A stretch of 64,000 nucleotides of DNA from Nematostella vectensis. Its lineage: Eukaryota; Cnidaria; Anthozoa; Actiniaria; Edwardsiidae. The position numbers were made by a program, and so were the translations under genes. Location of the stretch: positions 11,588,442 to 11,652,441 of the forward strand of contig NC_064045.1 of NCBI RefSeq assembly GCF_932526225.1, in the 5' to 3' direction. Below the pieces are notes generated by a model. It did not search any database, was not told the origin of the DNA, and saw nothing but the letters and a program-made list of their open reading frames with translations. This document shows positions 24,262-34,917 of this stretch, piece by piece. The number at the start of each line of letters is the position of its first letter. The stretch's first letter is position 1.

Positions 24262-24825
24262 CCTTACCTCTTAAACACGAGGTTCCGCTATAAAAGGGAA
24301 AGCTTCTCCCATCCCCGGGATCGAATTTGCAATTATAATTGGAACACTGCAACGCTAGCAGTCACAAATGATAAGCCTCCTGTAAAATTGCTTATCTCTG
24401 AGCCTCAGTAGGCTGGAATAAAACTATTTTTGCACAGGTAACAAGACAGTTATGTTAAGAGATTGTTAAATTAGTTATTTGCTATCCACTCACGTTTTCG
24501 ATGCAAAATTTTAAATTTTGCGCTATCCATAATCTAGCGTACCTGCATAAATTATTATCGCGCTGTTATGAAAATGCTTGAATTTTAGAGCGCACACAGC
24601 TTGGTATAGCATTATTTTACGATAGATAGAAACGTTTTTAGATGGACAACTCTAAGAATTATATTTATTTTGGTTTAGAATATAAAATTTGAATGTAGCG
24701 CTCAGAGCAATCGTCCTGACATGTTCACTCATCGACGGCTGATTGATAACTGATTGTTATTGAGCCCGGAGGTTGGTTGAACTTTGTCTTCTATAGCGGA
24801 ACCTCGTGTTTAAGCGCTTTACAAG
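24262..24825. mobile_element. Non-autonomous DNA transposon with inverted ends
   Basis: TTAAACACGAGGTTCCGCTA at 24273-24292 is matched by its exact reverse complement at about 24795-24814, bounding about 540 bp without an ORF. The similarity extends a little outwards (CCCTTAC / GTAAAG-like). Limits are approximate, and no target duplication was identified. Confidence 0.7.
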
Positions 24826-25538
24826 GGCTGGGCTAGCTCTACAGTGAGACGGAAGTGTGAAGTAACTCCGTGCTAAATAAGGTGGGCGGCTTGGCTTGCT
24901 TTGTTATCCCATCCTTTGAAACTAAATTTCTTTGGACCTATCCCAAATCAAAAGCTGTCATAGTGTGAATCAGGGGCGGATCGAGGATTATAAAATGATG
25001 GGTGGATAATGGCCAGATAGACAGTTTACTGTATACTTGATCCAGTGGCTCTTGGTGGGTCACATAGATCTAACGGATCCGATCTAACAATACTTCAAGC
25101 TGAACTGAATTTGTGGCGTCAGCAAAAATAAGCAGGCGGAGGCACATGGACAGTACCTCGTCCCTAGACATTTATTTTCTTCAAACAAAAAAGACTTTTC
25201 ATTTTTTTATACTCAAAGAGGGGGGGGGGGGGTGGATATTCACCTTCCCCTGTATTCGCCCCTGGAATTACTGTCTTAGAACACTAGGCCTTTAACTGGA
25301 TTTGAGGGAAGGGAGGGACGGGACTGGGTTTGAGGGACGGGAGGGGGATGATAAAGATCCCCATTATAAGTAAATTAACACTGTGTGCGCGTGTCCGCTC
25401 GTGTGCGGTGTAATTGCCCAATTGCAAATGTGCGTCTCTCGAAATGGAAGCGTGTGCGCGTGTTGTGCGTGCGTGGCCGCGCATGTCATAGAGTGCTTGT
25501 GCACTGATGCGTGGTTCCTAGTAAGCAGGTTAGCGCTA

Positions 25539-25665
25539 ACCCAGGAATAAATACGGCTATCTTATAGATATAAAAAGACAACCCAGGGATAAATACGGCT
25601 ATCTTATAAATATAAAAAGACAACCCAGGGATAAATACGGATATCCTGACATTTGATTGGATAAA
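25539..25665. repeat. 42-bp tandem repeat, about three copies
   Basis: The unit includes AACCCAGGGATAAATACGG and CTATCTTATAAATATAAAAA. Units begin near 25538, 25581 and 25623. Confidence 0.88.
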
Positions 25666-26040
25666 AAGGGCAACCATCCCTGTGTTAGTGTTAACCTTCT
25701 TCCTAGGAACCCAACCTTAATGGTATAGTCATTTACGTGGGATAATTTTAAAGATATTTCTATTTAAACCCATGCCAAAACAAGACGTGTGTATTCGTAG
25801 TTTAATTGAATGCCTTTTTTATGAATCTTGCTTATTAGCAATGATTGTTAGAAAGTTTGCAATAACATTAACATCTTGGTCGTGACATCAAGTAAAGGCG
25901 GGTGCAATAAGTTATAATGCATTGGAACATTGTGGTATATCTATAATCAAAATGTTAGAATCACTATAACCAGACCTGCATCTATTGGGACTACTATAGC
26001 TATAAGAAAATTGCATCACGGGTAGACATTCAAAGCACCC

Positions 26041-27094
26041 TTAAAGATATGACGTCATTGAAAAATTGTCTCTTGTCAGCTTAGATGGTCTTGAGAACAC
26101 GTTATTGCTTCCGTTCAGCCCATTCATATCTACGGTCACGTTGACTTTGGCATCGATCCCGCCATTGGCTGTAGATGGATGGCTTTGACCTGGGTCAGCG
26201 TGCGGGTTCTTAGAGAACATCATGTGTTCCTGCATTTGTATAGCTGCGAAAGGGTACAGGAGAAGAACCGCGAAGAAGTCTTCCGCCATGTTGCCGATGA
26301 TGAAGTACCTGCGGGTAAGAGAAAACATCATCATCGTCATCGTCATCATCATCATCGTCGTCGTCGTCATCATCATCATAGTCGTCGTCGCCGTCATTAT
26401 CATCATCGTCGTCACCATCGTCATCATCATCATCATCATAGTAATCGTCTTCATCGCCGTCATCGTCATCATCATATCATTATTAATAAATGTGGACTTT
26501 AAAAGCACACTATCATACACACATTAGCAAACCGGCTTATGCCGTGTTGACGAGTCCTTAAAAGGACGAAACAGCTGTCCATGGTTGCCGAACTGCACGG
26601 GTAATTCACTGTGCTAGCGTCCCATCTTGGCCCGACTGATGCCAATGTGTGTATGTTAGTGTCCTTTTAAAGTCCACATTTATATTATTTATGTCATCAG
26701 AAGCATCAACTTTATAACCAGCCCTAACACCCTCACCATAGCCAGCGTCATCGTCGTCGCCATTACCATTAACAGCAGCATCAACATAATAGACAACCTC
26801 TTAATCATCGTCATCATCACCAGATGATGATTTCATCATAATTTTTCAACATCAAGTCATAACAAGCCTCCTCATCATCATCGTCATCATCATCACCACC
26901 GTGATCATCATAATCATAGACAACCTCCTTAACATTATCAGCATCATAATAATCACCATATCACACCGCTATATCTCCGTTGTGGTCATCACCATTATCA
27001 GGAAATCATAATCGTCTTTCCTACCAACGATAATATGCATATCGTGTCGTGGTAATATTTTGTAACCAAAGGCCTTATAAGATCTATGTAAATA

Positions 27095-27150
<56 letters not shown>

Positions 27151-30100
27151 GGTTTGTAGGAAAAATGCCACGCGAACTACCGTTTCATTTTTCTCCTGAT
27201 GAGAAATCTGAAGAGTGGGCAACCACGAAACAGGCTTGTAGAGATAAAACAGTAGTTCGCGTGGTCTTTTTCCTACAAACCAAGATATATCCCGCTCTAC
27301 ACTTGTGTATTGAGCACTGTTCTATGAACGCCTGCACTCACGCATTATATATATTATATATGTGTATATCAATATAGACGTCTCGAAAGGAACACTTGTG
27401 TTTCATTAATTCGACAGGGTCCCCTTACCTCTCTCGTATCTTCCCACGAATGCCAGCGCCAAGGACGACAAAGCCCATCAGAATAGACCATCCGATGTAA
27501 GCTAAGCCGGCCTCAAGGGGATGTAACGCCAGCAGGAGAAGCCATCCGTAGAATGGGACAGCGATGGTGAGCATGACGAGCCAGCGACGTGATCCGTCCA
27601 CCTGACAGAATTTTGCAGCGTATTAACAGTCATTTTCGCTCGTTTTTATATTCGCGTGTTTCACTGGATTATTTTTCGACGTATTGGAATTTATGGTTTT
27701 GTTTAGTTCGAACAGTATTAAATTGAGCCGTTTTTTCAACTAAACGCGTTTAAAGAAAGTTGTCACAGCAAGAATGTGCGCGAAAACAGCGAATCAAAAG
27801 GCCGCATTCGCTGGCGCGCAAAGTCATACAACATGATGATGCGCTTACGACGAGTGTAGGATTTCAATAATTGACTGGAGCTAAGAGTTATTTCATTGGT
27901 TGTCTTTGGCTGAAAGTTAATTGTGGTATTTCATTGGTTGTCTTTGGCTGAAAGATTAATGTGTTGTAGTTCATCAATAATGGTTGCCAGTAGAAAATAG
28001 TTAAAGAGTAAGTGAAGGATTTTAAAGTCTGCCTGTATCTGATAGATATTTATGGCTGTCCGAAGCAGATTTAAAAACTTAAGTGTCTGGCGCAGGGTGC
28101 GCACGCACCCCCCCCCCCCCCCCCCCAGGAGGCCAAAAGGTGGGTCACTTGTTAATAAAAAAAGGTGGGTCACATGTTAATAAGTAAAGGTTGTCTGCGC
28201 ACCCCACCACAGTGAGACGAAAGTTATTATTATTGTGGTTGCCTGTAGCTGTTAATCCTACCTTATGAGCAGCGTATGCCATAGGCCACCAGGGGGCGAC
28301 AACAGCAATAGCAAGCCTTTTAAACCGGCCGACAGAAGGAGCATAGAAGATATCGAAGATTCCCATAGTAAACCGCGGTCCGTCAAAATCGAGGTCCCCC
28401 GTGTCGTACTTGACAGCTCGCCATGTAGCGATACAAACGAAGTTGAGGATGACGGTGTACAAGAGACCTGATGATACAGACGCTGCCTGAAGAGCGCTCA
28501 ACGCCTTTGATCCGCCCGTCCACAGCAAGCCCGTGGCACAAGCGCCTTCCGTCAGAGCCCAGAACACTCGCTGCAGCACCGGTGGATCTGGGTGGCCATT
28601 GGCTGAGAGGCTGTCAATCACGAGAGAGCCACTGTCGGAGCTGGTAACGAAGTAGAGGACGAGGCCGACGATGGAAATTCCTGAGAGAAAAGGTCCGATT
28701 CCTCCGTATTGATCCATGACGTCAAACCACATGCTCGTAGAGGGGCGGCAGGACAGACGGAACAGACCATCGGAAGACTGCTTGGAAGTAGCGCCACCGT
28801 AAGTAGAGTTGCACTGGATTCCCGCGAGTTCCGCCTCGCGCTCCATCTTGATCCCGATAGCGCCGAAAATAGAGAACCACATGATGCAATAGATAATGGA
28901 GACGGTCAGGGTGTAGGTGATGAACTGCCTGATGGTCCGTCCACGCGAGATGCGCGCGATGAACACGCCAACAAAGGGAGCCCACGCGATCCACCAACCC
29001 CAGTAGAAAATGGTCCAGTCATTCATCCAATTTGGGGCTTGCTTGCCGTCAGGGGCGTTCCCAAGTTGAGCGAAGGCGTCGGTGTGGAAGCCAATCTGCA
29101 CGATCCACTGCAGGTAGTAGCCGATGCTCTGGACGAACACGTTCAGCAAGAACCAGGTATCATCAAAATAAAACACCACAAAGAATATAAACATCCCAAG
29201 GGCAAAACAGATCTCGCTCAGGCGACGGATACCAATCTTTATGCCGCTGATCACAGATGCGGTGGCTATCGCTGTTATTCCCCAGATGATAATCACCTGA
29301 CTCTCACGTGACTTTGGAATGTTATTATTCAACCGGTTGAGTCCGTCGTTGAGTTGGATCGCTCCAGCGCCGAGACTCGTGCAAACGCCGAACATGGTGC
29401 ACACCACCGACAGGATATCGATCAGGTCGCCGAAGGTGCCGTAGATCTTGTCGCCTAGCAACGGGTAGAAGCACGTGCGCATGGTCATGGGCATGTTGTA
29501 GCGATAAGACAGGAAGCCCAACAACAAACCAATCATGGTGTAGACGATCCAGCCGTGGATTCCCCAGTGAAACAAGGTCACGTTGATGGCGTCCTGGACG
29601 CGCTGGTTGTCAGAATACCTGGTAAACAATACCAGATTAGTCAGTCACAGACTACCCTCAATCGCAACACAGTCAGGCGCGTAAACAGGGGGGTGCGCAG
29701 GGTTCGCGCGCACCCCCCTTGACGGCCAAAAAGTGGGCCATTTCTTATTAGGGAATCTTCAAATACTATGCATTTGCGTATGATAGCTATGACTGGGCAC
29801 CTCCTCAGCCAATCTTGGCTACGCGCCTGACCGTCACCAGTAGTGGTGATAGGCACAGCGTCGTACCGCTTATAGCCGTACCGTTCTCCGCCATGTTCCT
29901 TGTTGCGTGACAACCCAGATTTCAAATCCATTGCTCGTCTGGAAATAGCGCGTTGTCAATCATACCACCATTACCAATCAATTCCCTTGCTGTGTGGAGT
30001 TTATGCCTCATATTGTTGTCAATCAAACGACATATCTCTATTTTCCTCGAATATCACGAGAGGTATTTCGAATTTAATAATTAAAAATATATATTTCAAA

Positions 30101-32489
30101 AATAATCAAAGTATAGTACACAAAACAGATATTTGTGTATCTAAGTGTTTTACTACATTTTGTTAAGATGGTCATCCTCACTGTTTTGATCTTCTGATTG
30201 CAAGTCATTACGAAACTCACGTGATACCGCACAAAATGGCTTACAGGTATTCCAAATAAGGAATCGATTAGTTTCCTAATATAAAAACGTATGACAAAAA
30301 CGACATTTTTTGGCTAAAATTTCTTGATATGATTTTACAAACATGAATGAAAATATTGAACATATCGTGAGGCCCTGAGAATAAGGGCTTTACATGACGT
30401 CATCGCAGGAAACAATTTGACAATAGAAGAAATTTAGTCCGTCATTTTATAGAAAATCATTCAAGTATAATTTATCATGAAACTCAAGAATGGGAAAGGT
30501 ATGGACTTTTGTTAATTCAAATTAAGAAAAAAAACTTTGATAAAGTTTAGTGCACGAAAACTCATTTATAAATAACATCGATCAGCCACTCCTTTATTGT
30601 TTACATTTAAACGTTTGAATTTACAGTGGCTCATTTGCAAGAAAAGTTACATAATACCGAGAAATACGCATTCAAATTTTAGCCAAAATTACAAACATTT
30701 AGCCGATGTACTGTCATTTGAGCGAAAGTAAAATCATTTGAACTAAAAGGAAATACACCCTTCGATCATTTCGACATTGATGCAGCGTGGTAGGTAGGTT
30801 TGCATGAACCTATACTATTCGGCACATTTTGGCTGTGTGATGGTGTTGATGTTTCGTTGAAGCGCTTCCAGCAACAAATTTGTGCGATAAATACCTATTG
30901 GTACTTCTCTGTTCCTTGCTTCATCCCTGTTGTTCATTTCTGTCTGTATTCGAGGCCGTGAAATATCTGCCTTTATCGCTGCTTCAAACAACTTATTGCC
31001 TGCTCTACAGGGTTAAGAAACGGACTGTAAGGCGGCAACATTTTGTTTCTGTATTTGGGCCCGGGTTAATGGCGAATAGATCGAATATTAATTTTTGAGT
31101 GCTAGTATCATTTATTTTGAATGTATGTGCATTATAAGGGCACAAATAAACGATAAGTAATTGGATAATTATTTTAGGATATTGTTTGTCATAAAGGGCT
31201 TATTGTTTGTACGGATGCGCTAACGTTTATAAGAAGCACGCAAATGACTTTCACAAAATTGTTTGCACTTGCTGTGATAAAAATGTAAATAAATATTTCG
31301 TTCACTGTATTGATTGCGAGTTTTCGTATTATTGACATTTTGTTTGTGCTATTGTTATGTATGAACGCGCAAATGAAAATAGATTTTTTATTCCTGGTTG
31401 TCGAATAGTGTAAATGAATGTGAAGAAAATGCAATTGTGTGCACTCAATTATGCAAAGTTCGTTAATGTATTTCCTTTTAGTTCAAATGATTTTACTTTC
31501 GCTAAAATGACAGTACATCGGTGTAAATGTTTGTAATTTTGGCTAAAATGAATGCGTATTTCTCGGTAATGAAAAGCAAAAGGTGTAAAAGCATCCACCA
31601 AAAAATAGCTACAAATGTCCGATACTTAAGTAACACTATTTGATCAAAGGTTTCTTAGTTACTGAATTATCTGATGAAAATGGCGGCTTTTTTGTGAGTC
31701 GAAGCTGGATTATCTATCTTTGAAGAATTTGTGATGTACAGAGTGTGGTAGGAACAGAAGCTTGAGATAGAGTAACGAATGACAGCTAGCAACAGGGCCA
31801 AAGCAGAGGGAGTGAACTGGGGGTTGCCCTTACCCCAAATAAGAGTAAACATCTTGTTTTGGTGCGTGAAAACAGCGTTAGAGTTGACGAACATAAAAAA
31901 GCGCGGGAAAGAATAAAAAGCGTGTGAAAGAGTAAACAAGCGCGGGAAATTGTATCAATGTGAAGTCAGGTGTAAAGAAAAAAACAAGAACTAAAATCCT
32001 TAGATCACAGTGTTCTTACCTCCCTTGAAAGCGGTTTCCCCAGACGCCACTAGGATCGCCGGGAGTACCGGGCTGATAGTGTTGCACAGGTTCAGCTATT
32101 CCAAAGTAAAATAACCCAACACCTATCCCAGCAGCGAACAGCATACTGAAGTATGAACCATCGCTAAACTCCGGCTCTTCGTCGTCTGATTTAGCAAGCT
32201 TGAGATGTGAATACTTTGAGAAGAACAGAACGATAATGAACACGGCCCAGGAGTCTTGGGTCCCGATGTAGAGCCAGGTCCACTTATCGGTAACCCATCT
32301 TGTCCATGTGGGCAAATGGGCAGCCGCGACTTTGGTCTCAACGAGACAAAACACCACGAGCCCCCAGATAAGGAAAGCAGAACCTGCTGTTACTACGGGA
32401 TTAAAGTTTACTCGAAGCTTTCCGATGTTGAATTTGACGGTACGACATTTTTCAATGTGAGACTGGTCTCCGTGATGAAGTTCAACCAT
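26041..32489 (-). CDS. BCCT-family transporter, right paralogue (755 aa, complete)
   Basis: Plasma-membrane betaine/choline/carnitine-family transporter, the first gene of the array in transcription order. Four coding exons: 32489-32020, 29618-28262, 27601-27429 and 26308-26041 (470+1357+173+268 nt, exactly 756 codons with stop). Junctions are AG|GTAAGA, TTTACCAG|GTATTC, AAG|GTAGGA, CTGTCAG|GTGGAC, AGAG|GTAAGG and CCCGCAG|GTACTT; they rebuild R-YSDNQ, AAHK-VDGSRR and RER-YFIIGN. The TM3 glycine motif GIGVG is at 121-125 and the signature DWTIFYWGWW at 357-366, followed by PFVGVFIARISRGRT and later TSSDSGSLVIDSLSANGHPD. The hydrophilic C-tail after LLLYPFAAIQMQEHM resembles none of the other copies. 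Compared with the middle copy, exons 2 and 3 are fused, while the 3' half has two extra introns. The TM3 region ends AEPVQHYQPG rather than AEPIYHYEPG, so substrate preference may differ. Confidence 0.95.
26320..26480. repeat. ATC/GTC trinucleotide repeat
   Basis: Imperfect CATCGTCAT repeats in intron 3 of the right BCCT gene, starting about 12 bases before the last exon's acceptor on the minus strand. Further looser CATCAT tracts continue to about 26990. Met/Thr-rich and His-rich ORFs across it are artefacts. Confidence 0.93.
27099..27148. repeat. (AT)n microsatellite
   Basis: About 25 AT units in intron 3 of the right BCCT gene, touching the palindromic element at 27149-27290. Confidence 0.97.
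27149..27290. mobile_element. Palindromic MITE-like element beside (AT)n
   Basis: GGTTTGTAGGAAAAATGCCA plus CGCGAACTAC (27151 on) is mirrored by GTAGTTCGCGTGGTCTTTTT plus CCTACAAACC (to about 27281), about 30-bp arms around a 70-bp loop, bounded by ATATAT. The neighbouring 27293-27360 resembles 14331-14400, which also lies next to a (TA)n tract, so both may be copies of one family. Confidence 0.72.
27602..28261. other. Intron 2 of the right BCCT gene
   Basis: Non-coding. It holds a direct duplication of TTTCATTGGTTGTCTTTGGC near 27890 and 27930, and a C run at 28108-28127 with GAGGCCAAAAGGTGGGTCAC, related to the CAGGCGCGT MITE family. Confidence 0.55.
29674..29830. mobile_element. CAGGCGCGT-ended MITE
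   Basis: Begins CAGGCGCGTAAACAGG and ends GGCTACGCGCCTG. The flanking pentamers ACAGT and ACCGT match at four of five positions, consistent with the 5-bp duplication seen at 20232. The interior carries GACGGCCAAAAAGTGGGCCA and GGAATCTTCAAATACTATGC. It sits in intron 1 of the right BCCT gene, about 55 bp from exon 2. Confidence 0.8.
29895..29985. repeat. Half copy of a palindromic repeat family
   Basis: TTGCGTGACAACCCAGATTT and CTGGAAATAGCGCGTTGTCA resemble one arm of the palindrome at 36910-37105 (GGGAATAGCGCGTAGTCA). Probably a solo arm or truncated copy. Confidence 0.5.
30165..30360. repeat. Dispersed repeat, also at 55050-55245
   Basis: AAGATGGTC, TCTTCTGATTGCAAGTCAT, TCCAAATAAGGAAT and GACAAAAACGACATTTTTTGG recur in order and orientation at 55052-55240 with moderate divergence. 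Confidence 0.75.
30655..31568. mobile_element. Non-autonomous DNA transposon with about 100-bp TIRs
   Basis: The left arm 30655-30756 and right arm 31468-31568 are reverse complements apart from a few small indels. Shared blocks include TACCGAGAAATACGCATTCA, GCCAAAATTACAAACATTTA and GTAAAATCATTTGAACTAAA. The roughly 710 bp between them has no transposase-like ORF. The ends read TA-CCGAG ... CTCGG-TA, which fits a Tc1/mariner-type TA target duplication; that class is inference. It lies in intron 1 of the right BCCT gene. Confidence 0.87.
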
Positions 32490-32866
32490 TCTAAATCATC
32501 CAAACGCTGCAAGGAACTTTCGAAGATGAGCGACCGATCCGACTGGCGACGGGTGCAATCAAGTATGAACTACCCCAAGGAGCAAATATTTTTCTGTATT
32601 TAAAAGACAATACCATTAGGCTTATGAATAGCGTGCGAAAAATTGTCACGAAATATTGAAGCATTTGTTAGCTTCAGGAATGCAAACAGCACAGCTTCTT
32701 AATGCTTACGAACCAAGTTTTTCCATCTGAATTGGATGCTTTAATGTTGGTGTGAGCGTAAAGACACTTGTTATTTTAAGATTAACTAGCCGCAAGAGAT
32801 CTCGAGTACTGTAAAATTACTGCACCTTCGGGACCCATAAAAAGCTAGATGTCCATATTAAAGCGG

Positions 32867-33085
32867 ATAACTGCAATGTATCGGTCGATTACGTAACAAA
32901 TCTTTGATTATTTTTAACGGAAAACGCGAAAGATATTTCAAAAGTGTGTCTATTGGAAGTTTATTTGAGGATGTGACCGATAATTAGAGTGGATGGGCTG
33001 TTAATAGATTCTTTTGTCTCTTCTCTTGGGTTTTTGTCGGCCCTCTGGGAGGAAAACTGATGACAATGCCGCTTTAAACGGTGTC
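32867..33085. mobile_element. Palindromic MITE family of about 250 bp, copy 1
   Basis: GGTCGATTACGTAACAAATC, TTTTTAACGGAAAACGCGAA, GTGTCTATTGGAAGTTTA and GAAAACTGATGACAATGCCG align with 60088-60340. The left end has drifted (ACTGCAATGTATCGG). No ORF. Confidence 0.72.
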
Positions 33086-33274
33086 CTAAAATAGGATTTT
33101 TTCACTTTATTTTTGCTTACCAAAAATGTGGATACTCGACTCTGCCAATTTTTGGTCTTTAATGCAAAATGGACAGACTCGCTGAAGAAGTTAAACGAAC
33201 AATTGTATTCCTGGTTAACGAACACATTTTGATTGATTAGTCATTGCCTATGTCTGTTAAGGCCGCATATGTAA

Positions 33275-33560
33275 TAACTTGCCACATTTGTAATAAGGTA
33301 GGCCACATTTGTAATAAGGTAGGCCACATTTGTAATAAACTATCTGATATCTCATGGAAGAAACATCGTACGACAACCAAACTTGGTAGGTGTCAAGGGG
33401 GGTGCAACCAGGTGGTCACGTGATGTGTGACGTCATTGGTGACGTCATAAAAAACAAAATTATTCATATCTCATGAAGGAAACATCGTATGACAACGCCC
33501 GCAGTGTCAACAAAATGATCACGTGATATGTGACGTCATCAAAGGAAAAGGAAATAATAT
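33275..33560. repeat. Nested tandem repeats
   Basis: GCCACATTTGTAATAA is present three times at 33281-33340 (21-bp period). Two units of about 118 bp then start ATATCTCATG-AGGAAACATC near 33348 and 33466, each containing CACGTGAT-TGTGACGTCAT. Confidence 0.83.
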
Positions 33561-34819
33561 CTTAAGAACTGCATTGTGATGTCTGGTGTATATGTCTGAA
33601 AAAATCATTTTTCGCCCGAGATAGATGGGCGCGTATATAATGCCAGATGGACACTCGTATCATTTTAATCACCTGCTATCATTCTTATAACATGATAAGA
33701 CGTGCATTTTCTTATTATTGAGTTAAAATGATTGTTACTTTATTAAGAATTATTTGTAATTACTATTTCTGTTGGGAACACATTGATTGCGAGAATAATA
33801 GTTGATTATCATTAATTATCAGAATTTTCCTTGTTTTTATCATGATATGACTAAATATGCATTTTGTTGTCAAGAGCATATTAGTCTTTCTTTTACGGGA
33901 TAAATGATCCTTGATGTTTGCCTTATCGACTTGAGTTTGCATAATCGATGATGTCATTTTCATTAATTCTGTCGCTACGTCTTCCTTGCCTCTTAGAAAA
34001 ATCAAATTCTTCCTGTTTATCAGATAACTTAAGGCACTGCCTAAAAGCAGAGCTCCAAACCAGAACTTTAATTATTATTTTTTTAAATAATTTTAATATA
34101 AATCTTTATGACTGCTTGTGACGATATCGATGAAGTCGCACATTACGTGATCTATCTCTTCGATATGCCTTAACACCTACCTAAGCTTCATGATATCTTT
34201 CGTGGATGTCGGACGATGTTTATAAACCAGCAAGGGGAAAAGCGATAAAACTTTGAGATGATGAAAAACTTAATAAATCATAAAAAATGAAGATTATCTT
34301 TAATGGACGGTAAATGTCTAACTTAACTAATGCCCAAAAAATAGCTATATGCAAAAGGCGAAGTGGGTAGTAGTGAGATATCTCCGACAAGCGAGGTCGA
34401 ACATTGTCCGGGATGGTGGACCAATCAGAATGCACTTTCTTAGTTTGTTTTGAAAACACAAAATAATAAACGAGACAAATACACAAAAGCTGTCATTTCA
34501 AATCAAATTATCATTATTTTTTTTTGGTAGAAAAATCAACACATTGGCAGAAAAAATAGGAAAAGGTGCTGATCCTTTTTCCTATCTCTGGTGATGCAGT
34601 AGTATGGAGTCCACGGGAATGTATTCCAAAGTACTGAAGACCTATTCTCTCCTCAGCTGGTTGATTTTGCCTTGTTGTTGCTCGGGCACCACACGACCGA
34701 TTATCAGGCAACATAGCAATATTCGCTTCTTAGTCAAATAACTATTCCTCCAGTGAAGCGTTTTTATCTTGAATACATCACAATTCTGAACAATTTTGGA
34801 CGGTGTGAAGATATTCATT

Positions 34820-34825
34820 TTTATT
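34820..34825 (-). promoter_or_regulatory. Candidate poly(A) signal of the DEG/ENaC gene
   Basis: AATAAA on the minus strand, 93 bp after the channel gene's stop codon. Position and sequence fit; no cleavage site evidence. Confidence 0.5.
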
Positions 34826-34917
34826 AACTTAAGTTTGGCTTTGTCGTTGCTCTAACTGTCCTACCCACCCTGTTATACTTTCCACATGATTCAATTTTGC
34901 GAGCTAACAAAAGCCTT

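Larger units (their letters stand above)
23044..26040. other. Intergenic region between middle and right BCCT genes
   Basis: About 3 kb with no recognised exon. It holds the TIR element at 24262-24825, a CAGGGGCGGAT-bounded element at 24972-25266 (ends CGCCCCTG), a GTGTGCGCGTG-rich tract near 25380-25480 and the 42-bp repeat at 25539-25665. The promoter of the middle gene should lie just above 23043; no core element stands out. Confidence 0.5.
32490..34917. other. Intergenic region between right BCCT gene and channel gene
   Basis: Contains a MITE copy at 32867-33085, the repeats at 33275-33560 and A/T-rich sequence. The right BCCT promoter should lie just above 32489. A likely poly(A) signal for the channel gene is at 34820-34825. 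No extra exon recognised. Confidence 0.5.

Noticed and set aside
24972-25266. hAT-type MITE with CAGGGGCGGAT ends
   Set aside because: Ends are inverted (CGCCCCTG), but the 8-bp flanks do not match, so a hAT assignment was not made. It is only mentioned in the intergenic entry.
28709-29311. 200-codon plus-strand ORF
   Set aside because: Antisense shadow of the large second exon of the right BCCT gene.
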